Virus record (IMG/VR): IMGVR_UViG_3300022916_000007
Coordinates: 1 to 64,000 of that record
DNA length: 64,000 nt
Direction: 5' to 3' (one strand)
Source of the DNA: a virus
The number at the start of each line of letters is the position of its first letter. The stretch's first letter is position 1. Positions 48,403-56,788 of the stretch are shown one piece after another. The notes beneath the pieces are model-generated. The model saw only the letters and a program-made list of their open reading frames with translations, made no database searches and had not been told where the DNA came from. The translations under genes were made by a program, and so were the position numbers.

Positions 48403-48422
48403 TGCCGTCCCGAAGGACGGCA
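48403..48422 (-). promoter_or_regulatory. CUUCGG tetraloop hairpin between ssb and recA
   Basis: On the minus strand transcript GCCGTCC-UUCG-GGACGGC makes a 7-8 bp G/C stem closed by the very stable C(UUCG)G loop. There is no T run, so it is not a simple terminator. It lies between the ssb stop and the recA start. Confidence 0.8.
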
Positions 48423-48454
48423 ATTAAGTTAGCAATATTTTTATTTAATTTTTA

Positions 48455-49246
48455 TTAATCCAAACCTAAGTCATCAAAAGCGTCATCAATACTTTTATGC
48501 ACACCAGAAGCAGGCTTTTCTTCCTTATCTTTACCTTTGTATTCTGAACCGCTATCGATTTCCTCAACACTTGGCTCATCAGTCATTTCTGCCTGCCATT
48601 CTAGGAGAATTTCTTCTAACTCCTCATATGACTTTGCCTTAAGAAACTCAATGTTGTCAAAATCAGAAATACCTTCCATCAACTCTTTAATTTCCTTGTC
48701 TGATTCTGCAAGCTGACTTGTTCTTGGCTTAAGTTCCACATCAATATCAGGATAAGCCCTTCCCTGCACTGGAGTTACAATAACCTTAATATCTCTGCCC
48801 TCTTTTGCATCAATATAGTTACCATAATCTTCGTCAATTAGCTTTGAAAGAAGATACATGTAAACAGTTTTAGAGAATCCCCACCACTTTACTCCATCAC
48901 CTTCTTTGCCTCTTACAATAATTGGTGCAAAATATCTAGACTTTGGAGAAAGCTGTTTTGCAAGCGCCACTGAATCATCTGTCCCTTTATCAAAAAGAGT
49001 TTTCCTGAATTCCCAAATAGGATCTTGTTTTTCAAAGCTTGCCCATGGAGACACCAGACTACGATATTTTCCAATGTTGTAATAAAAAGCTCGTTCCCTA
49101 AAAGGATCATTCACACCCTTAATAGGCACAATCCTTACTTCATGCACAGCCTTTTCAATTCCTGGTCCCCATGTATCCTTCTTTCCAGAGCCTTGAGGAC
49201 CACTTTGAAGCTTCTCTAGTTTCTTTTTAATCAGTTCAAAATCCAT
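48455..49246 (-). CDS. Single-strand DNA-binding protein, T4 gp32-like (263 aa)
   Basis: The core resembles T4 gp32: VHEVRIVPIKG near residue 36, KSRYFAPIIVRG and GVKWWGFSKTVYMYLL. The acidic C-terminal tail (DDAFDDLGLD) is the usual partner-binding tail. It coats ssDNA and organises replication. It stands just upstream of recA in transcription order. Two Cys/His residues for a gp32-type zinc site are not clear. Confidence 0.85.
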   Translation of the reverse strand: MDFELIKKKLEKLQSGPQGSGKKDTWGPGIEKAVHEVRIVPIKGVNDPFRERAFYYNIGKYRSLVSPWASFEKQDPIWEFRKTLFDKGTDDSVALAKQLSPKSRYFAPIIVRGKEGDGVKWWGFSKTVYMYLLSKLIDEDYGNYIDAKEGRDIKVIVTPVQGRAYPDIDVELKPRTSQLAESDKEIKELMEGISDFDNIEFLKAKSYEELEEILLEWQAEMTDEPSVEEIDSGSEYKGKDKEEKPASGVHKSIDDAFDDLGLD

Positions 49247-49308
49247 TCTTTTCTCTCCTTAATTTTCTAAGGTTAACAAAACATTTAAAACACAACCTAA
49301 CTAACAAC

Positions 49309-49337
49309 ATTGTAGCAAAGTTTTCTCTATCTATAAA
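49309..49337 (-). promoter_or_regulatory. Possible promoter for ssb
   Basis: The minus strand has TTTATA (49337-49332), a 17-base spacer and TGC-TACAAT (49314-49309). It lacks the GGTTAACAAA box of the early class. It lies about 60 bases before the ssb ATG. Confidence 0.4.
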
Positions 49338-49350
49338 GCATTTTTTTTAA

Positions 49351-49812
49351 TTAGACACCAATAATTTCATATAAGACTGTTGGAATCTTATGAAGCTCAT
49401 CATTATTTCTGACTAGCAATAGTGAATTTTTATAGTTTTCCCAATCAATTACATAATCTCTATTTTGCTCCCCATTTTCATTTACAACAACCATATTCAA
49501 CGCATTAAGGGTATATAAGACGTTATAATCTTTTTTTCTATGGATCTGAAAGGTTGACTTAAGGATGTCCTTATATTTTAGATCCGGCTGGTTTTTAACA
49601 TTATAAGTTAATATAAATTTGCTATTATCATTATCTTTTGTTTTAAGGACAAATATATTTCCACCTACAACCTCAAAGTTTCTTGTAATATTATCCACTG
49701 TTTTTTCCAGATAGTACTTGGAATGTTCAATAATCGTACACAACAAAATAACATCAGAATCGTAATTTCTATTCTTCATCACTTTTAGCCCCCACTTTAT
49801 TTGATTTACCAT
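49351..49812 (-). CDS. Hypothetical protein (153 aa)
   Basis: The body is alpha/beta (DSDVILLCTIIEHSKYYLEKTV, NIFVLKTKDNDNSKF). The start has two Met (49812 or 12 codons in, 49779); the exact start is open. It is unrecognised and lies between an HD/unknown pair and ssb. Confidence 0.7.
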   Translation of the reverse strand: MVNQIKWGLKVMKNRNYDSDVILLCTIIEHSKYYLEKTVDNITRNFEVVGGNIFVLKTKDNDNSKFILTYNVKNQPDLKYKDILKSTFQIHRKKDYNVLYTLNALNMVVVNENGEQNRDYVIDWENYKNSLLLVRNNDELHKIPTVLYEIIGV

Positions 49813-49826
49813 TAAATTCGAAAACT

Positions 49827-50753
49827 TTAAATCTTAAATTGCTCTTGCATATTCTCTATTAATTCATTTAAATTATCTATAAGTTTTGTAATGTTTTGAT
49901 CAATTTCATTTAGGTTGTTTTTAACACTTTCTTCCATATCATAATCATCTGGATTGCCAAATATTTTTATTAAATCCACCACATATTTTTCAAACTTTCC
50001 TTTTAACGAATCTCTCAGGCCTTCTACAACACTAACTGCAATAGTTGCTTGCTTTTTAAACTTAGGGTTTATAATGTCTTCTGTTCTTCCCTGGCCGGAT
50101 GCGTGTACATTTTTGACATACTGACTTAAAGAATTTTTTGTCCCCTTTGCTTGAGCATATAATCTTGAAAAAAAGCCTTCGTTTAACTCCTCTATAACAA
50201 TATCTTTAATGTATAAGTCTAATGACTCTTTCTTTACCTTGTTGCTTGTTTTATAAGCCATACTACTTTTAAAGCTTTTTTTCATGTTTGGATCATTTAT
50301 ATAATCACCATCAACCTCATCCCAATCATCCATCATTTTATCTGCCCCTGGCTTTGATTTAGAATCATGACCCATTGGGGCTTGATACCCTGCAACTGAC
50401 GCTGTTGAACTTACCTCTTCTAAACTATCCTCTTCCTCTTCCAAAACATCATCAAGCTCTTCAAACTCTAACTCTGACTCTGTTTTTTTACCTGTTGCCA
50501 TTTGTCTTAGTTCCTCTTTTGTATATTTTACTATTGGTCCACCTGGGAATCCCCTTGTTGTACCTGGGGTGGATCGTTTTGACATGTCCCTATAATGATT
50601 ATTTCCAGCAATTGCACCTTGGGGAGAACTCTTTTTCACTATTGCCCCATCATTACTAATATCTTCACCATCAATAAGATCTAACATATCTTCTGCTGTT
50701 AAATCTTGGCTATGATCATCATTAACATCGTATGGTTTTTTTTCTTTTGACAT
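49827..50753 (-). CDS. Hypothetical low-complexity protein (308 aa)
   Basis: Residues 1-165 are low-complexity with an acidic tract (ELDDVLEEEEDSLEE) and GFPGGPIVKYTKEELRQM. Then comes LDLYIKDIVIEELNEGFFSRL, a helix like those at the start of other phage proteins here, and a C-terminal coiled coil (NNLNEIDQNITKLIDNLNEL). It may be a scaffold- or virion-associated protein; that is only a guess from the composition. Confidence 0.65.
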   Translation of the reverse strand: MSKEKKPYDVNDDHSQDLTAEDMLDLIDGEDISNDGAIVKKSSPQGAIAGNNHYRDMSKRSTPGTTRGFPGGPIVKYTKEELRQMATGKKTESELEFEELDDVLEEEEDSLEEVSSTASVAGYQAPMGHDSKSKPGADKMMDDWDEVDGDYINDPNMKKSFKSSMAYKTSNKVKKESLDLYIKDIVIEELNEGFFSRLYAQAKGTKNSLSQYVKNVHASGQGRTEDIINPKFKKQATIAVSVVEGLRDSLKGKFEKYVVDLIKIFGNPDDYDMEESVKNNLNEIDQNITKLIDNLNELIENMQEQFKI

Positions 50754-50806
50754 AACTATAATTACTTAGTCAACCCAACAAAAAGACAAAATATTATCTT
50801 GTTCAT

Positions 50807-51427
50807 CTAGTTTTCTTCTGACTCTAATTGTTCCATTTCTTTTTCTTGTTGAACGGCTAACATGTCTGCAAAATGTAATGTTAGTGCTAGTGGTGGTTGT
50901 TTTTGGGAATATGCTTGATTTGCTTCCAAATGCATACCATCATGAGTCAAAATAGCAACATATTCTTCTTCAGTTAATTTAATGTCATAATGTTGCAACA
51001 AATACAAGGATCTATGTGCATGAAGCATAAACTGAATATCATCATTAAACCCATAGTAGATGCCCCTTTCTTGGTGCCACTTAGAAGAATTAAACACATA
51101 TTGATCTTCCTTTAAGTTTCCAATCTTACCGATATCATGAAACAATGCAACGAAAATTAATTGCCCATCATCCCAACGATCAGGATAGTGTGTCTTTGCC
51201 ATCTTCAATAGATTGATACAAACATTAATACTGTGATGCATCAATCCACCTGGATATGCAGCATGGAATTGCTTTTTATGCGAAGCGGGTGCGATACAAA
51301 ACCTTTCTTGTAGATCTTCCATCATCAACTTCGCTAACTCTCCCCGTCTGCCAGGAATGTTGTCCAATAATTTAACAAGACGTTTATGGTTTTTCTTAGC
51401 CAACTCAGTACGATCATTTGAATACAT
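50807..51427 (-). CDS. HD-domain phosphohydrolase (206 aa)
   Basis: ATG 51427 (MYSNDRTELAKK) follows TTAAGGAGTTTTGTT. GGLMHHSINVCINLL, FHDIGKIGN (H-D) and LTHDGMH supply the metal-binding H...HD...H/D set. The layout is of the HD superfamily acting on nucleotides or cyclic nucleotides. In phages some are dNTPases; the substrate cannot be read from sequence. Confidence 0.83.
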   Translation of the reverse strand: MYSNDRTELAKKNHKRLVKLLDNIPGRRGELAKLMMEDLQERFCIAPASHKKQFHAAYPGGLMHHSINVCINLLKMAKTHYPDRWDDGQLIFVALFHDIGKIGNLKEDQYVFNSSKWHQERGIYYGFNDDIQFMLHAHRSLYLLQHYDIKLTEEEYVAILTHDGMHLEANQAYSQKQPPLALTLHFADMLAVQQEKEMEQLESEEN

Positions 51428-51464
51428 AACAAAACTCCTTAACATTGAAACGTTTAATTAATTA

Positions 51465-51493
51465 ATTATAACATAATCACCAAAATTTATAAA
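51465..51493 (-). promoter_or_regulatory. Possible promoter for the HD gene
   Basis: The minus strand has TATGT-TATAAT (51470-51465) and a weak TTATAA 17 bases upstream. It lies 38 bases before the HD gene start, inside the end of polA. Confidence 0.35.
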
Positions 51494-52812
51494 ATTTCTC
51501 TAATTGAAACATTCATTTTATTATTAATAATATTATTATTTGTCATAATACTAACAACATCATCAATAAACTTCTGTTCTTCGTTAGGATGAACGTCAAA
51601 CAACAGATCGTCATGAATGATTGCAACACACTCTGACTTGTATTCTTTTTCTTTTTTTAACTTTAATATCTTATACAATGCATCTAGTACAACATCAACT
51701 CCTGTTGATTGAGCATAATAATTTATGTTTTTATATTTTTGCATATTATTCTGTAAAGATATCGGCCTTCCATACTCATTATACAAGACCTTGTTATCAT
51801 AACCATAATCTTTAATGTTTATTTTTGACAATATTTTATTTTTATTAAAGTTAATGTTAATTATATCACTTACCCTTTTTACATCAGACTTGCATATGCC
51901 ACTTAACTCCACGATTCTTTCCAAAGAAGCTCCATATATAAAAGGTAAAAATATTTTTTTTATTACATCCCTGTCAACATTCTTGTTATTTGCTAACTTT
52001 GCAATATTCCCATATAAATCACCTACACCCAGATCTCCATCCCCGCCCATTAATGATAATATTATTGTTGGCTCTATAGCTTTAAAGTCAATAGATATTA
52101 TTTTCCCCCCCTGGAACTTTGATTTAACTAAATATCTATAATTCTTTGGTAATGTCAAGATGTTTAATCCAGATGAGACAATCAGCCTGCCTGTTTTAGT
52201 GCTTAAGTTATTATACCTTATTGGAAACAACAATTCATTTTTATGATCTAAATACCTTACCTTTTTTGCCAAAGACGCCATATTCTTATTAAGCAAGCAA
52301 GCAAATGCTAAGCTTTCTTTTGACATATGGATAGCACCAAGGTTGTTAAGGGCATGTTTGTGTTTTATAAAATGATTCTTGTAATAACTTAAATCTGTTT
52401 CATTACTTTTACAATATTTAATAAAAAAGTTCATAAATTCCAACCTGCAACCAATAAATTCCCTTAATGTTGTTATTGGAAGACACTTTTCTATTTCAAG
52501 TTGATTTAAATTAACGCCTAATAATTCATATGACCTTTTATAAGCATTTATTTTTTTTGTTATATTGTTAAACCTTCTAATAAACTTTCTATCATAATCA
52601 TATATTCTTGGCCTTTTTATATTATAAAGCTGAATAATGTCTTGAATATCATATAGGTTTTTTATATTTAAAAGGTGAGAATTGGCAAAACACATGCTAT
52701 TGTTGTTTTCAAATAATGATTTATCAAATGTAACATCAAACTTGTTAATGTTATTACTGTCTGAGTGGTATATATTTTTATTAATATATGCTATGAAATA
52801 ATCAAAATCCAT
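51487..52812 (-). CDS. Family A (PolA-type) DNA polymerase domain protein (441 aa)
   Basis: TKTGRLIVSSGLNILTLPK (about residues 205-223) matches the T-x-T-G-R-L-S block. Motif A is IISIDFKAIEPTIILSL (D242), motif B lies around VDRDVIKKIFLPFIYGAS (279-296), YYAQSTGVDVVLDAL is the Q-G-T-like helix, and motif C is AIIHDDLLFDV (H400-D401). No 3'-5' or 5' exonuclease domain is present; the first 190 residues are unrecognised. Length is far below full PolI. It coexists with DnaE at 17939-21343. AAAGGG precedes the ATG. Confidence 0.85.
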   Translation of the reverse strand: MDFDYFIAYINKNIYHSDSNNINKFDVTFDKSLFENNNSMCFANSHLLNIKNLYDIQDIIQLYNIKRPRIYDYDRKFIRRFNNITKKINAYKRSYELLGVNLNQLEIEKCLPITTLREFIGCRLEFMNFFIKYCKSNETDLSYYKNHFIKHKHALNNLGAIHMSKESLAFACLLNKNMASLAKKVRYLDHKNELLFPIRYNNLSTKTGRLIVSSGLNILTLPKNYRYLVKSKFQGGKIISIDFKAIEPTIILSLMGGDGDLGVGDLYGNIAKLANNKNVDRDVIKKIFLPFIYGASLERIVELSGICKSDVKRVSDIININFNKNKILSKINIKDYGYDNKVLYNEYGRPISLQNNMQKYKNINYYAQSTGVDVVLDALYKILKLKKEKEYKSECVAIIHDDLLFDVHPNEEQKFIDDVVSIMTNNNIINNKMNVSIREIL

Positions 52813-52824
52813 AAAACCCTTTAA

Positions 52825-55800
52825 TTAAACTTTAAAAACCTTTTTAGAGTTGGGATCCTTGCTAGAAGCCCTATCTTCTTTCTTATTATACAACCAAACC
52901 TCTATGCTTGAAATCAATTTTTTATTTTTATTTATAACACCTAAGACTTTCTCGTTTGTCTTTGCCCTATTTGCAGCATTTCCCCTGTTTGTTCCCTTAA
53001 CATCGACATCAATAGGGGCAAAACCAGTCTGTTGTCCTGACTTAATTAAGACTCTTGCAAAATATTTCCTTGAAGACAATGTTGACTTCTCTTTGATTTG
53101 ATCGGGAGCAAATGGAGCAAAAACATCTTGTAACTGTGCCAACCTCAACATTTTTCTCTCATACTTCTCCTTTAACTTGTCAAAGCCAACATTTAAAGAT
53201 TCTATTTCAACATCTTTTTTCGTGGCTAAGGCAATAAAACTTAATTCATCATTCAAAAATGCATTGTTAATTTCCTTATCGAACAAAGCATCATTTAATT
53301 TAAATTGGCCCGGCGCTCCACCAGCAAACAATGCTTTATTAATTTGATTAGGCTTTAATTTTACATCAAAATTTTCTGTCCATTGATAATAACTCAAAAC
53401 CCTGTCTAACTTTTTATCAGAATATTTCCATAAAGCTTTTGGGTCAATGTTGTTCGGTGGATATGCTTTGTTGTTTGTAAAACTACCTATAAAGGGATAT
53501 TTGTTTTCAACACCTAATATATCAAAAACACCTTTATCATCATCTCCCTCGCCAAATAATAAGGTTTTATATTCCCTTTCTAAATCAGAAATATTAACTT
53601 TTTTTCCTTTACTATCATTATTAATATTAGTCAAAAACCATGAATAAAAAAAGCTTGACTCACTTAAAAATCCTAATGAATCTAAAGAATCTCTTATTGA
53701 TTTCATGTTTCTGTTTATGTCATCTGGTAAAATATAAGTAAAGGACTTTGGCTCGATTAACTTTTCATAATACAACTTTTCATGCATTCTTAATTTAAAA
53801 TAATCAAGCTCTGCCAATGCCATTAATTTATAAAATTCAAATATGCTAGTATCCCCAATACCATGTGACCATTCTAATTTATTGTTAACAAGAATTTTCT
53901 TTCTGTTTCTTTTACTTCTATATGTTTCTCGCTCAATAGTCTTAGCATAATATCTCATTATAAACAACCTAATGAAATCTTGATTAATTAATGACCAAGC
54001 AACATCCCTATATCGTTCATATATTTTCTCTGCTGCATCTAAATCATAACCATCACTAACACTCGGCGCTCTTGTAACACTTTCTTCAGTTAGATCAATA
54101 AACTCACTTCTTATATCTGCTGCTGTCCTATACTTTAAATAACTTTGTAAGGGATATAAAGTACAATTTGTTGTAAAATTATCTGCTGATATTTTATGCG
54201 TTATCTCACCCACTGAATATATGGAATCTATATTTGTTCCTGTTTTAAAATCAATAAACATCTTTTTTTGTGGCTCTAACAAAGGATAGCCAGCCATATC
54301 CATCGAAAGCTCCATTGGAACATAATCAATTGGCAACTCATCTAACTGATTAACCAATCTGTTTGTTATAATAGGGTTGGGATCTGTATTTTGCTCTAAA
54401 TAAATTGCTCCCATCAAATCATTAGTCTCAGTTTTAGCCCCTATTTTCTTTATTGGGCTTCTTTCAGTGCCAGGAATAACATATGGCATTTTAATTTCAT
54501 CTCTAATCTTTCTTTTGGTAACTTCTAAATTATATTTTTCAACATCTCCACTAACTTGTCCTCTAATTGTACCATCCATTAAATCTTCAAATTGTTTTGT
54601 GTTAAATGAAGACTCTGAAGATTCAAAGTTCGCTTCATCATATATAAAAAGAAAATGCTTTACTGTTTCCTCTTTTTTAATAGTAGTCTTAGTGCTTCTT
54701 AATAAAAATCTTATCTTTGGAACAATAAATTGGCCACCACTTTGTTTAATAAACCCATTATATTGCTCTTGAAGGTTTGGATTATCAACAGGCTTGTCAG
54801 TAATGTGATCGTAAAACTTTTGCAAACCATAATTTATATTCTTTTTATTGCTAACCATGTTCTTAAATATATTTTTCATATCATTAAAATTAATGTTATA
54901 TGAAGGCTTAGACGAAACAACTTCAAAAATTGCATCTACAAACTTTTTCTTATCTATAACAAAAGAACCTATATTTTTCCCACTCATGTTTCCACAATAA
55001 TTATTAAATGTAAAATATACTATATTTAAATCTTTAACTACCTTGCCATGTAAGCCAACATCTGCGCCTCGAACAACATTTTTTATGTCATTTTCAACAA
55101 ACTTAAACAATGAACTTAAAGCATATGACAAATAAGAATAATCATTCCCACTAGATTCAGATGTAATATTGACACTTGAAAACCCTTTAAATTTTTTCTT
55201 GGCTCCCTTAGAAATAACATTAGGAACTAACAACTTTTCTGAATATATCTTATCAGTCGTTTCGCCCAACTTTCTAAAACTAGCTAGCCTCTTCTCATTT
55301 TCTTTCGCTGAGAATAATTTATTTATTCTTTTTTCGACCTCTGCCTTTGCACTACCTCTAACTTGAAGCGGCTCTTTTACCTTTCTTCTGTCAACACCAT
55401 AAGCATCTTCCCCATTAAGGATAGATATGCTATCCCTCAAACGTTTGACTATCTTCTTTCTACCAAATAATTGTGGGTTATTTTCATACCTAGAGGCCAT
55501 TCTTGTCAATCGCTTTCTATACAAAACATATTCACTAAGACTCTTTTGGAAATTAACATTAATTAAGCCAGTTTCGGCTGAAAAAACATTACCGGCGATG
55601 GAAACTAAACTTAAATTAGCCGTTGTAGTTCCTGTTTCATCTAAAGATATATCAAAATTTTCTAATATAAAAACACTGCTTTTCTTAAGACCATTTAAAA
55701 AACTTGCCACACTTTTGAACTTTATATCTTTCTTCTCTACCTTGTTTGTTGTACCATTAAAACCATAATCATAAACATCAATTGGAAAGTCAGAAATATT

Positions 55801-56472
55801 TTCATTGTTAATTTCAGGATGATTCCAACCATATTCAATTATAAAATAAGTACCATATTGTGGGTTAAATAAGGCAGTTAACTCCCTCAACTTGCTCTTA
55901 TCGTGTATATATAAATTTAAACTAATTTCCTCAGAAAAAGCCACTGCGCCTGGAGCTTGTACAATCTTAACTGTCATGTCCTTTATGCTAAAAATTGGCT
56001 TAAACTTATTATAATAATTGCCCCTAGCTGCAAATGCTTTGTTAGTGTTGTTTAGGGTCACTGGCATTGTATATGCTTCAATGCCAATTCCTTCCCAAGC
56101 ACCACTCTTAAAATCTGCACTAGTTGCACCATAACTACTGGGTCCATTTAAATTAACAATGTCATCAAACACCAACTTGTCAAGACTGACAACAGAAGGG
56201 CCAATAGCCCTAAAATTAATAAACGGTTTTGCTAAAGCCCAATTAATTGTTGGAATATAATTAAAAAATACATCTAAGACATCACTTTGTAAATATGACC
56301 AATTATCTGCATATGCAAATTCCAACGGAGTGCTTTGTTGCTCACCATCGTCTGCTTCAATATTTTCAGATATTCTTATAATTTGTTTTTCTACACTACT
56401 ACCAACGTTTTTTGGTATTTTAACCACTTCGTTACTAAGTAAAACAAAGGTGCTTTCTGTCTTTTTTGCCAT
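52825..56472 (-). CDS. Large tail/baseplate protein (1215 aa)
   Basis: It has no enzymatic motif. Blocks such as GTYFIIEYGWNHPE and MFIDFKTGTNIDSIYSVGEITHKIS (key residues G-T-N-I-D-S-I-Y and H-K-I-S) followed by TNCTLYPLQSYLKY resemble baseplate hub-type proteins (T4 gp27/gpD-like pattern of a target-positioning domain). The middle is long and lysine-rich. It stands next to a LysM baseplate protein and another large virion protein, so a baseplate role is likely. Confidence 0.7.
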   Translation of the reverse strand: MAKKTESTFVLLSNEVVKIPKNVGSSVEKQIIRISENIEADDGEQQSTPLEFAYADNWSYLQSDVLDVFFNYIPTINWALAKPFINFRAIGPSVVSLDKLVFDDIVNLNGPSSYGATSADFKSGAWEGIGIEAYTMPVTLNNTNKAFAARGNYYNKFKPIFSIKDMTVKIVQAPGAVAFSEEISLNLYIHDKSKLRELTALFNPQYGTYFIIEYGWNHPEINNENISDFPIDVYDYGFNGTTNKVEKKDIKFKSVASFLNGLKKSSVFILENFDISLDETGTTTANLSLVSIAGNVFSAETGLINVNFQKSLSEYVLYRKRLTRMASRYENNPQLFGRKKIVKRLRDSISILNGEDAYGVDRRKVKEPLQVRGSAKAEVEKRINKLFSAKENEKRLASFRKLGETTDKIYSEKLLVPNVISKGAKKKFKGFSSVNITSESSGNDYSYLSYALSSLFKFVENDIKNVVRGADVGLHGKVVKDLNIVYFTFNNYCGNMSGKNIGSFVIDKKKFVDAIFEVVSSKPSYNINFNDMKNIFKNMVSNKKNINYGLQKFYDHITDKPVDNPNLQEQYNGFIKQSGGQFIVPKIRFLLRSTKTTIKKEETVKHFLFIYDEANFESSESSFNTKQFEDLMDGTIRGQVSGDVEKYNLEVTKRKIRDEIKMPYVIPGTERSPIKKIGAKTETNDLMGAIYLEQNTDPNPIITNRLVNQLDELPIDYVPMELSMDMAGYPLLEPQKKMFIDFKTGTNIDSIYSVGEITHKISADNFTTNCTLYPLQSYLKYRTAADIRSEFIDLTEESVTRAPSVSDGYDLDAAEKIYERYRDVAWSLINQDFIRLFIMRYYAKTIERETYRSKRNRKKILVNNKLEWSHGIGDTSIFEFYKLMALAELDYFKLRMHEKLYYEKLIEPKSFTYILPDDINRNMKSIRDSLDSLGFLSESSFFYSWFLTNINNDSKGKKVNISDLEREYKTLLFGEGDDDKGVFDILGVENKYPFIGSFTNNKAYPPNNIDPKALWKYSDKKLDRVLSYYQWTENFDVKLKPNQINKALFAGGAPGQFKLNDALFDKEINNAFLNDELSFIALATKKDVEIESLNVGFDKLKEKYERKMLRLAQLQDVFAPFAPDQIKEKSTLSSRKYFARVLIKSGQQTGFAPIDVDVKGTNRGNAANRAKTNEKVLGVINKNKKLISSIEVWLYNKKEDRASSKDPNSKKVFKV

Positions 56473-56475
56473 TTT

Positions 56476-56781
56476 TTACTCTTTGAAATATAATAAAACA
56501 TCATCAATATTATCTGGAACCTGTAAGATAGTTCCAGGAGGCACTTGTGGAATAAACCCAATTTTATTACACAATGCTAAAATCCAAAAATATTCACCAT
56601 CGCCAAATTCTTTAAAAGCAATATGATCCAAACGATCTCCAGGCCTAACAATAACCTCATGAGTCTTTATCTTGTTATTTTCAATCATATCATATATAAA
56701 ACTATAATCATCAAAAGACTCATAAAATGATCCAAAAATACCATTAAGAGGCCAATTATTTGCGTATCTAGAAATAGCCAT
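56476..56781 (-). CDS. Baseplate protein with LysM domain, gp53-like (101 aa)
   Basis: The LysM pattern is IVRPGDRLDHIAFKEFGD (residues about 44-61) and ends PPGTILQVPDNID. The N-terminal RYANNWPLNGIFGSF and length suit the T4 gp53-type baseplate wedge protein. It overlaps no gene and lies four bases before the 1215-aa protein in transcription order. Confidence 0.8.
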   Translation of the reverse strand: MAISRYANNWPLNGIFGSFYESFDDYSFIYDMIENNKIKTHEVIVRPGDRLDHIAFKEFGDGEYFWILALCNKIGFIPQVPPGTILQVPDNIDDVLLYFKE

Positions 56782-56788
56782 ATATTAA

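Noticed and set aside
49260-49300. GGTTAACAAA on the plus strand (about 49271-49280), resembling the early promoter
   Set aside because: No -10 box at the conserved distance and no plus-strand gene follows; the minus-strand TACAAT nearby is a better candidate for ssb.
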